64,000 bases of DNA from Lates calcarifer (GCF_001640805.2 NC_066843.1:8209686-8273685), one strand, 5' to 3'; shown: positions 23,071 through 34,787, counted from the first letter of the stretch. Numbers and translations: made by a program. The notes: generated by a model not told the origin, from the letters alone.

Positions 23071-23933
23071 CTCCAGAATAGTAAATAGTCTCGTTTTGTT
23101 TATAACATTACATTATATTTGCTGTATTGGCCATCACTTTTATTGATCTATTTACAAAATTTTACTACTTTCTTTTCATTCAAAATTTTTTTTTGTTTCC
23201 AAGCAGTTATGTAAACAGACATTTTTCTCTCTATACACCTTGCAAGTCAGCCACTGCAGAGTCAGAGCATTGGCTATGGTTTCATCTGAACGCTATCATG
23301 CAGTGACACACAGCCTTTGTACAGTATATTTGCTTTGACACAGTCTCTTTTCATGCCCACTGTTGTGACACTGTTGCCACAGGGAACTAAGTGTATGTGT
23401 GTGTGCACCTTTGCACAAGTGTGCATGAGCATGTTAGCGTGCGTTTGCGTGTGTCCTAAGGCATATCACTATACTGCACTCGTCTCATGTCAAAACAGTG
23501 GTGAGTTGCCAGATGTGAGCTGTGTGGTGATGTCATACAAGGCAGCTTAAAGCAGCATGAGCCTATAGTGCAGCTTCCCCGGCCCTGTAATATCCCTGTC
23601 TGTGGTGGCTATTGTTTCCTGGCTGTCCAGCTCTTTGAGCATCTAGCTGAGATGGTCTCTGGGGGCTGTGCTATAAGCCCTGGACTCACTCCCTGCAGGC
23701 CATCTCACTGACAGGAGATCAGGCTACATCAGTATGTGTGAGAGGTACAGCGGGATCTGAGGGATGGATCCTATTTCAGCTGATACAGCACACTGAGAGG
23801 TGGTTGCCAGAGACTCACAAAAAAACTTTGTGCACCTCTGTGTGTGTGTTTGGATACATGTGTGTGCCTAGTTGCGTGTGATGTGAGTGGGTTTTTAGAA
23901 AAAGGCATCAGTGAGAGACAGTTGAGATACGCG

Positions 23934-23962
23934 GTGTGTGTGTGTGAGAGAGAGAGAGAGAG
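23934..23962. repeat. Compound (GT)n(GA)n microsatellite
   Basis: GTGTGTGTGTGTGA passing directly into GAGAGAGAGAGAGAGA. Confidence 0.9.
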
Positions 23963-24488
23963 ATGGAAAATATGTTTGCCCTGTTCACACCGATCTGTTT
24001 GTGTGGGAGTGCATTAACATCTATGTGGGCTGGAAGGGAGGCTGAATATGCAAAACAGTTGGAACAAAGGCTAATAACTCTGGAGCTGCTGTGCAAAAAG
24101 ATGGTACATTTCCTTGACTTTTGTGGAAGCCAAACAGACTTCGTTTGGAGGAGGAACATAGCTTTCTGTTATTCTTTGAGTAGTTTAGAGAGCTTATCTG
24201 AACCATAGGCAGAGATTGTCAGTCTCAATGGCAAACTGACAGGGGTGAATTTGAAACTACTTAGCCTTCATTCTTTTGTATTCAGTATCTTGCAAAAGAG
24301 TTCATCTATTATCCTGTAAAATAACTTTAAGTAATGCCAAAGTGAAAACAATAATGTCTTTTACAGACAAAAATATGATGAAACTGTTCTAGATCCAAGC
24401 AACTATTGTGAGAATGTCAGTGGAACAAGGACAATTGGAATGAAGGTGATGGCGCAAATAACTGGAAGAAATTTGAGTGTGTGATGTA

Positions 24489-24628
24489 GAAATTTGAGGG
24501 CAGGGATTATTAATTCAAAGGACCAAATTAAGTAATTTGAGGGTGCAAATGACTAAATTGGAGAAATGAAAAAAGGATATTGAGTGCACAAATTAGTAAT
24601 TTGAGGGGATGATTTGTACTGTGAGGGC
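24489..24628. repeat. Degenerate local repeats of an AATTTGAGGG unit
   Basis: AAATTTGAGGGCA (from about 24,490), AGTAATTTGAGGGTGCAAA (from 24,531), AGTAATTTGAGGGGATGA (from 24,595) and GTGAGGGCACAA (from 24,620) are spaced about 35-65 bp apart. Two of them share the longer core AATTA(A)GTAATTTGAGGG. It looks like an old tandem array. Confidence 0.6.
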
Positions 24629-25239
24629 ACAATGTGAACCCATCTGGCTCCCTAGGAAACAATGCATCCTGTCTCTGAATTGTTTCCACTACCTTTGAAA
24701 TATCTTTTTGCTATTACTGATATTTTTCTCAGTCATTCAGTTGAGGAATGTGAAAGGGACTGATGCCATCTTTGTATGAGAGCTAAAAATGTTGAGTTAT
24801 GTTGCATTTTGTAAGAGACGGCGTGTGTGAACGGGAATCTTTGCATCTGCGTGCTCATGTTTGCTAGAATACATACAGCTGGGTGTAATAATGTGCAAGT
24901 ATGTGTGTGTGTTCGTCTGCGTGCGTATGTGTGTGCCTTCTTTTATTTCAGTAGTGGAAGGTTGCTGGCAGTAAAGGGATTTGAAAAGTGCGATTTTGAA
25001 CTTCTTCATGTTAGAAGTCAGTTTGATCAATGTCTGCTGCAGCTCTCACTTGCTTCGGGGCACAGTGAACCACTGATAGATGAATTCCTCTGTGTGAGTC
25101 CATGGACTGATGTGTAGGTGTACAGCTAGGAAAAAGAGAACAAAAGCAAATCACTGAGTCTAAAAGTCTGTGTGTGCATGTGTGCGTATACACATACCAT
25201 AATATATACATATTGCATCTTTTTGGTACGGAATAGATG

Positions 25240-25520
25240 TGGGTGTTGTGTATCTGTGAGCTTCTGCATCTGTCTGCGTGTGGCGTTCACTGATTGAATC
25301 ACGTATTCAAAGCCTCTAATTAGTATCGTCTTACTCGTAAGCTTGTGGCGGCTAACAAAGACACCAATGAGTCTCTGGACTTTATCAGCCAGTCCAGCCA
25401 CGGAGTCGGGCTGGCAGTCAGGCTTCAGTGCCCAGCCTGGCCCTGGAGCCCAGCAGCCTGCAGAGGAACCCATGTGCAGAAAACCTTTTAGAGCTCCAGC
25501 AATCCGATTAAGGCAGCTCT
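25240..25520. promoter_or_regulatory. Candidate conserved non-coding element
   Basis: Unique block with GATTGAATCACGTATTC, CCTCTAATTAGTATCG and CTTACTCGTAAGC, followed by a GC-richer half (GGCTGGCAGTCAGGC, CAGCCTGGCCCTGGAGCC). Frames are open on both strands (minus 137 codons, plus 81 codons) but carry no recognisable domain and are partly read through poly-T. A coding exon is not excluded. Confidence 0.38.
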
Positions 25521-25590
25521 TTTTTTTTTTCTGCAGCACTGTTGATGCTGAGATAAGTGTTCTAGTGGGCTCCTCAGATCAACTCTAAAA

Positions 25591-25613
25591 GCACTATTTC
25601 ATTAAACCAAGAA
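25591..25613. repeat. 23-bp sequence duplicated at 26,795-26,817 (copy 1)
   Basis: Begins GCACTATTTCATTAAACC and ends AAGAA. An identical 23-mer occurs 1,204 bp downstream. The flanks of the two copies do not match beyond the 23 bp. Confidence 0.92.
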
Positions 25614-25619
25614 CTCAAA

Positions 25620-26720
25620 TTTCTGAGTGGATCATTTTGGGTTTCTTCATACATTTTGAGGAGGTAAGATGGGGTAGAGAAGCTTGCATACATGCACACA
25701 CATAGACATCCAGCAGCAGCGATCGAGATGTGAAGTAATGATGCTGGATAAAAGGCAGTGAAGCTGCTGCTGACAGAGTGAGTGGTGCTTGATGAATAGG
25801 CATGAGAAAAGTTTTTTTTTTTTTTTTTTTTTACACTTTTGATATGCAGAAATAGATGGGAATTATGAGTCTGTGTATGCTTACTCTACGTGTGTTTGCG
25901 ATTGTGTGGTTTCTCAAAGACAGGTACAACTTGAAAAGCCTCCATATTTATCTCCAAGTGTTTTGGCAGAGCGTCAGTGGGATGATGGATGATGTCTTCA
26001 TCGGTGGCCAATTCTCTGAAGTTGTGGTTTGAGCGCTGGACTGAAAAACAAGATTACATTTAATGGACATTCACTCCCATCCAGAATTAACTGCAGGCTA
26101 AACACATACAGCTGCGCATAACATGGCGTCCAACAAACCAGTTTGGTGTCCAGTGTTTAAGGAAATGGCTGAAAAATGCAGCGATATATTAAATTACATA
26201 CAGTTTAGTCTTTAGTGAATATTGTTTTTATACAGTGATGAAGAACATATACGGAGCTGTCAGCTGAATGGAATAAAATGCATTTATTCATCAGTTGGTC
26301 GGTATAAAAGAAAAATTCATGCAGTTTTTTAAGCACAGTATGTGGGACCTTTATAATGAATTAGATACATAATGTTTTTTCAGCGAAAATTGCATCTCTG
26401 ACACAAATTATGATCTCAGTGTGACCTTGTTTTGAACTGAAGTGGAAAAAATATGCTTTAATATTAATTTGCTCTTTAAAGAGGACATTTGTCTTGTGAT
26501 GTTGAGACATTAGAAACATGAAATTATAATTTATAATTAGAATTCATAATGAAACAGTTCATTTTGTTGCAGAAAGTGCTTTTATTATTATTTAGTGTAA
26601 CGGGTGGCCTACCTTTATTAGCAGAAGAAAATATCAGTTTCTAAAAGAGGACGTGTTACAGGAGCATCTTGAAAAACTTTGAGAAGACAGAAAAGCCTTG
26701 ATGATGCATCAAATTAAATT
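25620..26720. other. Non-coding stretch
   Basis: Holds a T21 run (25,812-25,832), then AT-rich sequence with repeated TTATAATTTATAATTAGAATT words (26,523-26,545). No gene supported. Confidence 0.5.
25812..25832. repeat. Poly-T run (21)
   Basis: Homopolymer T21 preceded by GAAAAG. No retroelement body could be recognised on the minus strand. Confidence 0.9.
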
Positions 26721-26726
26721 AATAGC

Positions 26727-26778
26727 ATAAGATAAGATAAGATAATCCTTTATTAGTCCCACAATGGGGAAATTTACA
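26727..26778 (-). mobile_element. 3' tail of a fish retroelement with GATAA repeats
   Basis: On the + strand ATAAGATAAGATAAGATAA is followed by TCCTTTATTAGTCCC and ACAATGGGGAAATTT. Read on the minus strand this is AAATTTCCCCATTGTGGGAC, TAATAAAGGA, then a (TTATC)n tail. From memory it is a very common LINE-like 3' end in percomorph fish. It is truncated to the last 50 bp or so. Confidence 0.68.
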
Positions 26779-26860
26779 AGCATGCAGTATGCATGCACTA
26801 TTTCATTAAACCAAGAATGCAGTAAATAAGCATGCAGTAAGCAAGCATGCAGTAAATAAT
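26779..26860. repeat. Patchwork with GCATGCAGTA repeats and 23-bp copy 2
   Basis: Directly after the retroelement tail come AAGCATGCAGTATGCATGCA, the second copy of the 23-mer (26,795-26,817), then three further AGCATGCAGTAA or ATGCAGTAAATAA units up to about 26,857. The mixture of short direct repeats with an exact copy of a sequence 1.2 kb upstream looks like locally templated filler DNA. Confidence 0.75.
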
Positions 26861-26869
26861 ATGATTGTT

Positions 26870-28560
26870 ACTGGGCTCTGCAGCTAACTACTTATTCAAT
26901 ATTCTCCTGATTGTATTTTTTGTAACTGTAAACAACTTTAATACACTAATATAATATAGTAAGGTTGTGCTTTTTTGTTTTTCCAAGACAATGTTAACAA
27001 TTATTACACTTTTAAAGTGTGTGAGAATGTGGATTGACTTATAATGCAATAAGGTTATATGCCAGTTAAGACACTAAATAGGTATGCAGAGCCAGTCACA
27101 GTTCCCTATCTTCATCAGAGGATGACCTTTAGCATGGCCTGTTCCTGTATAGTTTTCCTCAGGGTGCGAGGATGTGGGCAGTGCTCTGCTATATACAGTA
27201 GGAGTACTCAGCAGGATCAATAGCTCTCTCTCAAGCTGTTCCCAGACACACCTGCAGTACCCGGGGTGGCCTTTGTGACACAGAGATAAAGAGAAAACAC
27301 TCCCTGGGCTGTTAGTGTCTGCCCATCTCCTCCTGTCCCTGCCTTCCCTCTTCCTCCTCCTCCTCCTCCTCAACCCACACAGAGGAAAATTGATAAATCA
27401 AACTCACATGACAGAGGGGGGAAGTATTGTTAATATTTTCATGATCCACAACAATATTGTCTTAACTTAACCTTTGCTTAAAGGCGAGGAAAAAATCCCC
27501 CCCATCCATCCATGCTGGACTCTGCTGAGACAGCTGAAAGAGCTGGAGGGTGGGGTCCATGTATATTTACTAACTCTCCGTTCCATCCATCAAAAGACAC
27601 AGCATGTTGGCTCTACCTGTCTGTCAGTGTCCTCTCACATTCCCTGGCCACTTCCTCTCCCCCAGCTACTCCATGGTCTTCTGTACTTGATATGTGCATG
27701 TTTAAGGAGAGTACATCTCCTCTCTGTCTTCCCAGACTCTTTTCTGTCTCTGGTCTTTTGTTGCTGACTCCAATCTTCCACCTTTAGCTGTCTTCTTCTT
27801 CTCCTCTTTCTTGTCCAATTCCTGTATGCATTTCCCCAATGCCTCTGGAACAGTAGTAGTGTGTAGTATGAGTGTGCTGTCCAAGCAGGTTAGAGAGGGT
27901 AATTTGAGCCTCTGAGGGTGCTGTGGGGCTTGGATCTAGCTTTGGAAGGTGTGCTGACAGTCAGCAATCTGGCACTGATCACACCAAAGTCACACAGATC
28001 GGTAAGATGTGTAAAATCCTGGTGGGAAGAGGGTAAGTGTAAATGAGTTAAGGAGAGAGTGCAGAGGAAGGAGTGATTGTAGTTTTATCCACACAGACAG
28101 AGATGTCACTTACCACCGAGGGCCATGGTAGCTTTTGAGCTGAAGTCCATTTGCACCTTACACAAACAGAGAGCAAGTTTTCTGCCTGAATCCACATGTG
28201 TGCAGGACAAAGGGCACATTCTGCTATGTGTGTGTGGGTGCAGTGTGAGCATGTTTATAAAAATTAATTCTGATGGGGTCTACAGTTTAAATGCGTTTGA
28301 AGAGAGAATAGCTTGTCTCAGCTAAGAGCTTAGTTTTGACAGAACAATTGGCACATACTCAATCGAACAACACACAAATACACCCAAAAAGAAAGAGAGT
28401 TGGAGTTGGGAGTTTGAGTGGAGTAGACAAGCGTCTGGTATAGAAGCAGTTTTAATATGTTAGCCTGTCTCCCTGCTGGCCTCCCCTCCCCCTTTCAGGG
28501 ACGGCACTAATGCCATTAAGTGTGGGACAGATCTGTTCCATGTCTGCAGGCCTGCCAGTC
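26870..28560. other. Non-coding stretch
   Basis: AT-rich to 27,070. Then comes a more balanced block (27,080-27,340), a TCC repeat (27,349-27,371) and pyrimidine-rich DNA (27,590-27,830) whose frames (97 and 91 codons) are low-complexity. No domain recognised. Confidence 0.5.
27349..27371. repeat. (TCC)n microsatellite
   Basis: About 23 bp of CTCCTCCTCC repeat. Confidence 0.9.
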
Positions 28561-28569
28561 TACTGGTCT

Positions 28570-29115
28570 GCCCCGAGACCACTCTCCATCTAATCCTATC
28601 CTCTCTCTCCCTCTATCCTCCGCCTCCCCTCCACGCCAGAGACAGGAAGAGGCGGCTGGGAGAAAAATCTAATAAATAAATGAGAGGATGCAAGAGGAAA
28701 AAAATATATAAATTAAGTTCTCCGTTCTCGTAAATCATGTTGCCAACTTCCAGTAGACAGGAGGGCGGAGCTTAGAGGAGAGAGAGTGAGGGACACCATA
28801 GGAGGAAGAGGGGAGGGAGAGGCAGAGAACGAGGGAGGGAGAGAGAGAGAGAGAGGGAGTGATTGTGAGAGGAGAGAAAGAGGGAGAGAGTGCGGGAAGC
28901 GTTTCTGTTCCACCCTCAACCTAGGCTCGGCTCTGGAGACTCGGCGGCGAGGTGTTTTTAATTGATTTTTGATTAGATAGACATTGGGGGGGGGGGGTCC
29001 ATTAGCATGAGGGGAATGAACCTCTGAGAGGAAGTGAGTGAGAGAGGAAGGTACAGTAAAGGAGCAAGAGAGAGAGGGGAAAGAGAGCAGAGAAAAAGAA
29101 TTGTCAAAGACACTG
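28570..29115. other. GA-rich tracts bracketing a unique block and a G-run
   Basis: Purine-rich + strand sequence at 28,755-28,895 and 29,010-29,100 surrounds a non-repetitive block (28,896-29,010). That block contains CTCGGCGGCGAGG (a small inverted repeat), TTTTTAATTGATTTTTGATTAG and G12 (28,986-28,997). The 141-codon minus frame here is a Ser/Leu/Pro low-complexity shadow. Confidence 0.55.
28986..28997 (+). repeat. Poly-G run (12)
   Basis: G12 homopolymer between ACATT and TCCATTAGC. It is a potential intermolecular or slipped G-quadruplex. Confidence 0.85.
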
Positions 29116-29119
29116 AAGC

Positions 29120-32100
29120 GAATGGCAAGTAAATACATGCATATGCATATCTGATATGCACTGATGGGATAGAATATTTTTCTTTAAACTGGTTTGTAGC
29201 TTAATTGATGAAATGATATCTTATTACCCTTGGGTTTAAGGTTTTCACTGATAAAGGAGACAGGCTCAGGCTGCACTCATAGACCAGAATTTATTCCAGG
29301 ATTGTCCTGATACTTTTGAAGATTCTGTTTTTTTTCTCTTTGGCCTTTCCTGCTCAGAGATGCGCTCAGAGCAGTGCAGACAGACAGTCTGCTATTATTA
29401 TGATCAGCTCTTTTATTGGTGCTGTACAATCAGGTAGAACACATCATCTAACCTTACCTCAGTCAATGGTGCACCTATTTTGATACATCTAAACACAGCA
29501 GAAAATGTGGATATTTAATGTGGATATTTAAGTTCAAGTTCAAGAGGAAGGCTCCGTGACTCCTGGTGTCTGAAAGCTTCATATATAGAATTACATTAAA
29601 CGTGTTGATCCAGAGCGGAATTGACAGGTAGTGAGTCTGGAAGTCCAGCAAGTCGAATCGGAGTCATCATATAACAGGAGGATCCTTCGGGGAACATGGG
29701 ATTGTCTCAGCAATTATATCACATAGTAAGAGGCCAACTTTTTGTCAAAAAATAAAATGGAAAAGAACAATTCAAAAACACATGGAAGAAGGATCTAACC
29801 TTAAAGTGCACAGAGCAGGGACACAGAAATCCAAAATGAAAAAACTAATTCTTTCTCGTATAAAAAAAAAGAAGAATTTATAGATTTAGCTGTCCTCAGT
29901 TCAGCACACTCAGGGGGTTTGCCTGTACACTTTTACTTGTTAAGCTATAACCAGTGCCTAACGATAACCTTGAGTCACATCCACTTGTAGATTTATCTCC
30001 AGATTGTGTCTTCTGCAGAGGTTCTATAATGACTCCTTAAAGTTATTATCCTTTTTTCAAACTGAACACAATTTTTGGCCATATTTATGGTCCGCATTTT
30101 TTAAGCATTAGCAATGCACTGTGTTTACATTCAGCACTTCCTCTGTCCATATTCATTTTCATTCTTAGTGGCCATTCTTGCACTGCATACTAATGACCTT
30201 CACATGCATGAGAGTTTCATAAAAATGATGCAGCACGTAATCCAGCCACACTGTGGCCTCACTGTTTGCTGTTCCGTATCAGAGCTGTATTACGTTACTG
30301 CTAATGCAAAGCAAACAGTTCCTATTGCATTTCCTACACATTAAAAGTGTTCAGCTGGTGAAACACAAGGTTACTTTTATTGCAAAGCAGTCACAGGACA
30401 CTCTGTGTCTTTGTAACCACTGTAGTTCATCCAAAAATTGTCTACAAAACAAGCCAATTGTCATTTTCAGCATTTTTTGTCTGCACATTATTTGTGCTTT
30501 TTGCAAGGGAGTGCTGGAACTAGGAGGAGCAGTCACTGTGATCTTTTGATTGAGAGATGCAGGTGACAGGCTACACACCTCCAACTCCTCAGCAATATTA
30601 CCAATTCCTTACTGTGAATTGCTGTTGTGTGGAAAAGTACTTGTGTCTGACTTCTTTTATTTATTTTTGTTTTATTTAGTTTGTTTGGCTGTGCTGGAAA
30701 CAGATACAACAGTTACTCTTCTGTATTTCTGACAACGCAGGTGCTCAGTGTTCACTGTAGTTTTAAATATCATTTGCTGATATACAACTTGAAATGTAGG
30801 ATCCATGACCAATGGTAAAACCAAGTACAAAGGGAATCATCATCAGCCTGTAGTCTGTAATCTCTACTCCAGTTTACACATGTCCTTTGGAAGTGACCAG
30901 CCAGTTGTCTGTAGTAAACTCTGAGTCTACAATTGTGCAAGCAGAGATCATAAAGAGACTGTCTCCTTCTATCTCATGGTTAACCCTCCCTCAGTCTCAG
31001 CACAGTTATTTGCTGTTATTTGGAGAGTGAATGCCATTGTTCTCTCTCGCCTAAATGAAACAGTAACAGTTCCACAGTTCCAATAAACTGCTCCAAACAT
31101 GTTTGGTGTGATCACACTCTGAGTGTCCCCTCATGCCGACTTCAATCGATGCAAAAAACTCCTGCCTCAGTCTCTTCTAACTGAGAAGGTGCCGAAGCTA
31201 AAACCTGGTCACACTAAATCATACAAATGATGCCAGTGAGCAGTGCAAATGTCTAGACACACATTGTCTTCTTTGTCTTTGTAAACCCATGATTTGTAAA
31301 TGGACCATGTTTGCTCCCTTACACCCATTTATTTTGATATGTTTCTTATTGTCACAAACCTGAATAAATGAATAACTGTAGATGCACAAATATTCACATT
31401 TTATGAATGTGACTAGTTTGTCTTCCGTGTAGATGCTTTTGCAGTTTTTAACTAATTTGATGTTATCTCTTAACTGCAAACTTTTTAGCAATCAGCCAAA
31501 AGCCAACACAATGACAATTCTTTTTAGTCTTTGGAACTTTGTTATTAATATGATAACAACATTATAATTAATCATCAGTTTTTATTATGTGGTACTCTAC
31601 TGTCGATGTCAAATGACCCAGTTTCCCCTCAGTGATCAGGTAGTAATTTGAGCCCACCTACTCAGACATGCATGCAAAGACCCTGCACTAATATGATGAA
31701 AACAGAGGGGACTGTACTGCAATTATAGCAAATCCCATATAAGAGAACCATGCTGCTATAAAGAAAAAAAAAAAAACAAAACAAAAAACTATCCTTGCAC
31801 ACAAAAAGGCACTGACAAATGACCTCTCACATATTGATTGCTGTTCACCCACAGCCTCACGCACAGCATAATAACAACCAACAGCGAGTGCAGTAGCGTT
31901 GATATTTGTTGTGTGTTTTATTTATTTATTTATTTTTTTTATATTTCCTATTTGTCCTCGGGTTTAGTTTTAATGGCTGAGTGAACCAAGCAGAGAAACA
32001 CAACACGGTATTCTCCAACCATAAATTAGATTTGCACCTCCAGCAAACTTTCACTTTGCTACTTGGTAACTTGTCTCAGTTCTCATAAGTTTTCTAGTCT

Positions 32101-32360
32101 CCAGACGACCCCCCCTCTCCCCTCCCCAGCTCTCATCCTCCTGGTCAGTGAAACCTGGTCCCAGCTGCACTTAAACAGAAACCCAGAGCTGCGGACGTAG
32201 ACACATTCACACACTCCCACTCCCTCACCGATTCCCTCTGAGGCACATAGGGTTAGAGTAATATCCAAAGTGCAGGTGGGACCGCGCTTTTCGTTGTGAG
32301 GCTGAACAAAGCAGGGCAAGAGCATGAGCCAAGTAATGGAGTGATGATCACTGCAGAGAT
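29120..32360. other. Non-coding stretch
   Basis: AT-rich sequence with a 13-bp tandem duplication (29,504-29,542), short A-runs (29,861-29,870 and 31,763-31,776) and a T-rich patch (31,918-31,942). A block at 30,200-30,345 carries GTAATCCAGCC and GCTAATGCAAAGC words but is too weak to call. No gene supported. Confidence 0.5.
29504..29542. repeat. Exact 13-bp tandem duplication, then (AGTTCA)2
   Basis: AATGTGGATATTT occurs twice head to tail (29,504-29,516 and 29,517-29,529). It is followed after one A by AGTTCAAGTTCA. Two adjacent short duplications suggest recent replication slippage. Confidence 0.88.
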
Positions 32361-32388
32361 TGAACAATCAAAATGGGGAGGCCGGTTT

Positions 32389-32403
32389 GGGGGGGGGGGG
32401 GGG
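32389..32403 (+). repeat. Poly-G run (15)
   Basis: G15 homopolymer preceded by GGGGAGGCCGGTTT. The upstream G4 run adds to quadruplex potential. Confidence 0.85.
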
Positions 32404-32409
32404 CATTCA

Positions 32410-33300
32410 TGGACTCAGGGAACTTGCACACTAATTGTATCTTATGACTAATTGGTAAATTAGTGAAACCTATTTCAAGGCACTAGGCTTAGCTTTGGGG
32501 GACACCCACAGCTCATTATAGACTCATATTCTGGGCAGAGGAGGAGAAAAATAAAGGAAATTATACAATTGCTCAGGTGAGAATGGCAATTAAGCAAGTG
32601 CTTAAGAAGAGGAGGAAATGAAGCCTCATACACGCATAATTTACTATACTCTCTTGTGTCTGGCTTTAAATCACCGCCGATCCAGGGCCTGGATTTATGG
32701 TGGCATGGAGAGGGAACAAGAACTGTATGTGTTTTTGTTTGCGTACTTATTTGCATCTATGTGTGTATGTTTGTTTGCATGCGTATGTGTGGGCATGAGT
32801 ATGTTTTCATGTGGTGTATGGATGTAAATTTGTATAATTATGCATAATAAGTCTTGCTGATATGGTTGCACTGCAAGTTTTAATCAATTACTTAAATGCA
32901 AATTAGTGAATACTTTAATAATGTCACTGCAAGGACCATAAACAGGAGGTCTGCTCACCCAGTGAAACCATTATGAACCTTCCCTTAACAGTATTTTTAC
33001 ATATTAATGTTATGATTTTGAATGGTTTATGCCTGATTCTGTGTGGAAGCATTTTGCCTCAGGAGGTAAATTAATGTCATCAAAGAGCAGTAAATCCTGG
33101 TGGATTGAAGGATGGAAGAGGCCAGCTTTGTAAGAAGACATACATTACACTGCCCAATATAATTCATGGAGATATGGCCATGTTTTTATATTCAGGCCAG
33201 TTAGCTTTAGAGGGAATAAAGCTAATTTAGACATGAAATCTCAATTAAACAGTACACAAGAATAGATGGCTTCATAGATGAGAACAGCCGTTCTCTTGTT
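32410..33300. promoter_or_regulatory. Candidate CNE cluster with POU/homeodomain words
   Basis: Unique AT-rich pieces separated by a TG-rich patch (32,720-32,830). ATGCAAATTAG at 32,896-32,906 joins an octamer word to a homeodomain core. Further words are CTAATTGTATC, CTAATTGGTAAATTAG, GTAAATTAATGTCATC and AATAAAGCTAATTTAG. Enhancer role inferred. Confidence 0.38.
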
Positions 33301-33309
33301 TCCCATCAT

Positions 33310-33830
33310 TGGGAGCTGGCTGTTCGTTTTCTCAAATATTGATTTACCTGTCGAAGATCACAGAAATTACACAGCAAATTTTGTTTAAGGGTAGATTTTC
33401 CACTGCCTCGGAGTGTACTACTCCTGAGAAATCTGTGAGCCAAGTAATATCCAAAAATACATGCAGAAGTATGAGGATCTAACAGTTCAGCTACTGGGAA
33501 GTCAAAGTAAGAACTGTTAGAAGCAGATGGAGCAATCATGAGGCAAGATGTGTGTAGCTGATTGTGATTGTACCTTTCACACAGTCACAGAGGTATCACC
33601 GAGTATGTCTTCAAAAGCTGTAGAGGTGAGACAAAGAGTTGTTCTGGATGAATTCTTCACCTTCAGTTCTGCTCCTCTTATCTCTTCCCCTCCACAGCGT
33701 CCCCTTAACAGGCTATCACTGCATGAGTATTTCTTCACCTGGCCCTGACTCTTATACTTCGGATCCATCTCTTCATCACCATTTGGAGGACATTTAGGAT
33801 ATTTCCACAAGGACACCATTGATCCCTCCA
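33310..33830. other. Non-coding stretch
   Basis: Balanced composition. Overlapping frames on both strands (77, 66 and 84 codons) have no recognisable domain. Nothing else seen. Confidence 0.45.
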
Positions 33831-33839
33831 AAACTCACT

Positions 33840-33990
33840 CACCCACCCTCCCTAACCAATTTGCCAGCAGTAAAACTAATATTGTCTTTAATCAAATGCA
33901 ATTAGGCCTGCAAGTTAAGATCTCCTCCCAATTAAAACTCATTAGGCCCATAATGTCATTAGGAGAGTCTTGAGTAACCACTGCTTGCAT
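33840..33990. promoter_or_regulatory. Candidate conserved non-coding element
   Basis: TAATCAAATGCAATTAGGCC, CCCAATTAAAACTCATTAGG and GTCATTAGGAGAG fall within 150 bp and give four ATTA/TAAT cores. There is no simple sequence. Composition-based call. Confidence 0.38.
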
Positions 33991-33999
33991 AGGCGGCCC

Positions 34000-34787
34000 A
34001 TTCGGCACAAACAACAGTGCAAGTCAGAAGCTGTGAGCCACGTGATTGTTTCTTACAGGGTAGAGCACAGGGGAGAGGTTTGAAATAGTTTTGATCCTGT
34101 TGAGTCACTTTAACTGAAGAAGTCTTAAACTACAGGAAACCAAATGTGCATACCTACAACTGTGAGAATAATTTCAAATGGAAACATGGAGTATAGCAGC
34201 AGCCAGGATAACCTTCTGGTCATAACCGTGCAGTCTTTTTTACTTTGTGACCGTGAAGTGCAGCTATTTATTAGTTAAAGTTCAAACACAGCATGAGTCA
34301 AAGTCATTGTGGTGTTCAAAAAGAGAAGCCTTGGAAGTTACATCACAGAATAACTATGGCTGTCGGCCACTGTTCATTACATATTCTTCACAAAATATTA
34401 ATTAAATTGGATGACCCTCTTTGGAATTGGAACTTTGAATTTATTGACGTCTACTGTTGGCGTCATTAAGGTCACAGTGACCTGAAACAAAATGCCAGTG
34501 ATTTTCACAGTAATTTAAAAGTGATGATACAGTGCTCAGCTAATATATTATTGTGCAAGTCACTTTAGATATTCTACTTGCCATCATTTTAGTCTACAAG
34601 TCTTTAAATGCACCACTTTGAATTACTGACACATGAGATATGTAGCTACAGTCTGGCAGGGATGCATATTCTAAAGTTTAATTAACCGGAGGCCAAATTA
34701 AATGAAGCTATATTTAACACAATGGACACCTGGAGTCATTTAGAACATTGTTGCTTATGAGAGTGTAATGTTGCAAACATTAGATGT
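34000..34787. other. Non-coding stretch, nothing specific
   Basis: AT-rich DNA without repeats, long frames or recognisable elements. Confidence 0.5.

Larger units (their letters stand above)
23080..25230. other. Non-coding stretch
   Basis: Contains TG-rich patches (23,390-23,460 and 24,880-24,940), a GT/GA repeat (23,934-23,962) and the degenerate TTTGAGGG repeats (24,489-24,628). A block at 23,560-23,800 is unique and relatively GC-balanced with a CTGCAGGCC word, but no exon could be defined. Confidence 0.5.

Noticed and set aside
26779..26860. CRISPR-like array from the GCATGCAGTAA repeats
   Set aside because: Units are about 10 bp with irregular spacing, and the context is a vertebrate nuclear genome with a retroelement tail.
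28713..29138. Minus-strand frame of 141 codons
   Set aside because: Low-complexity Ser/Leu/Pro sequence from GA-rich DNA.
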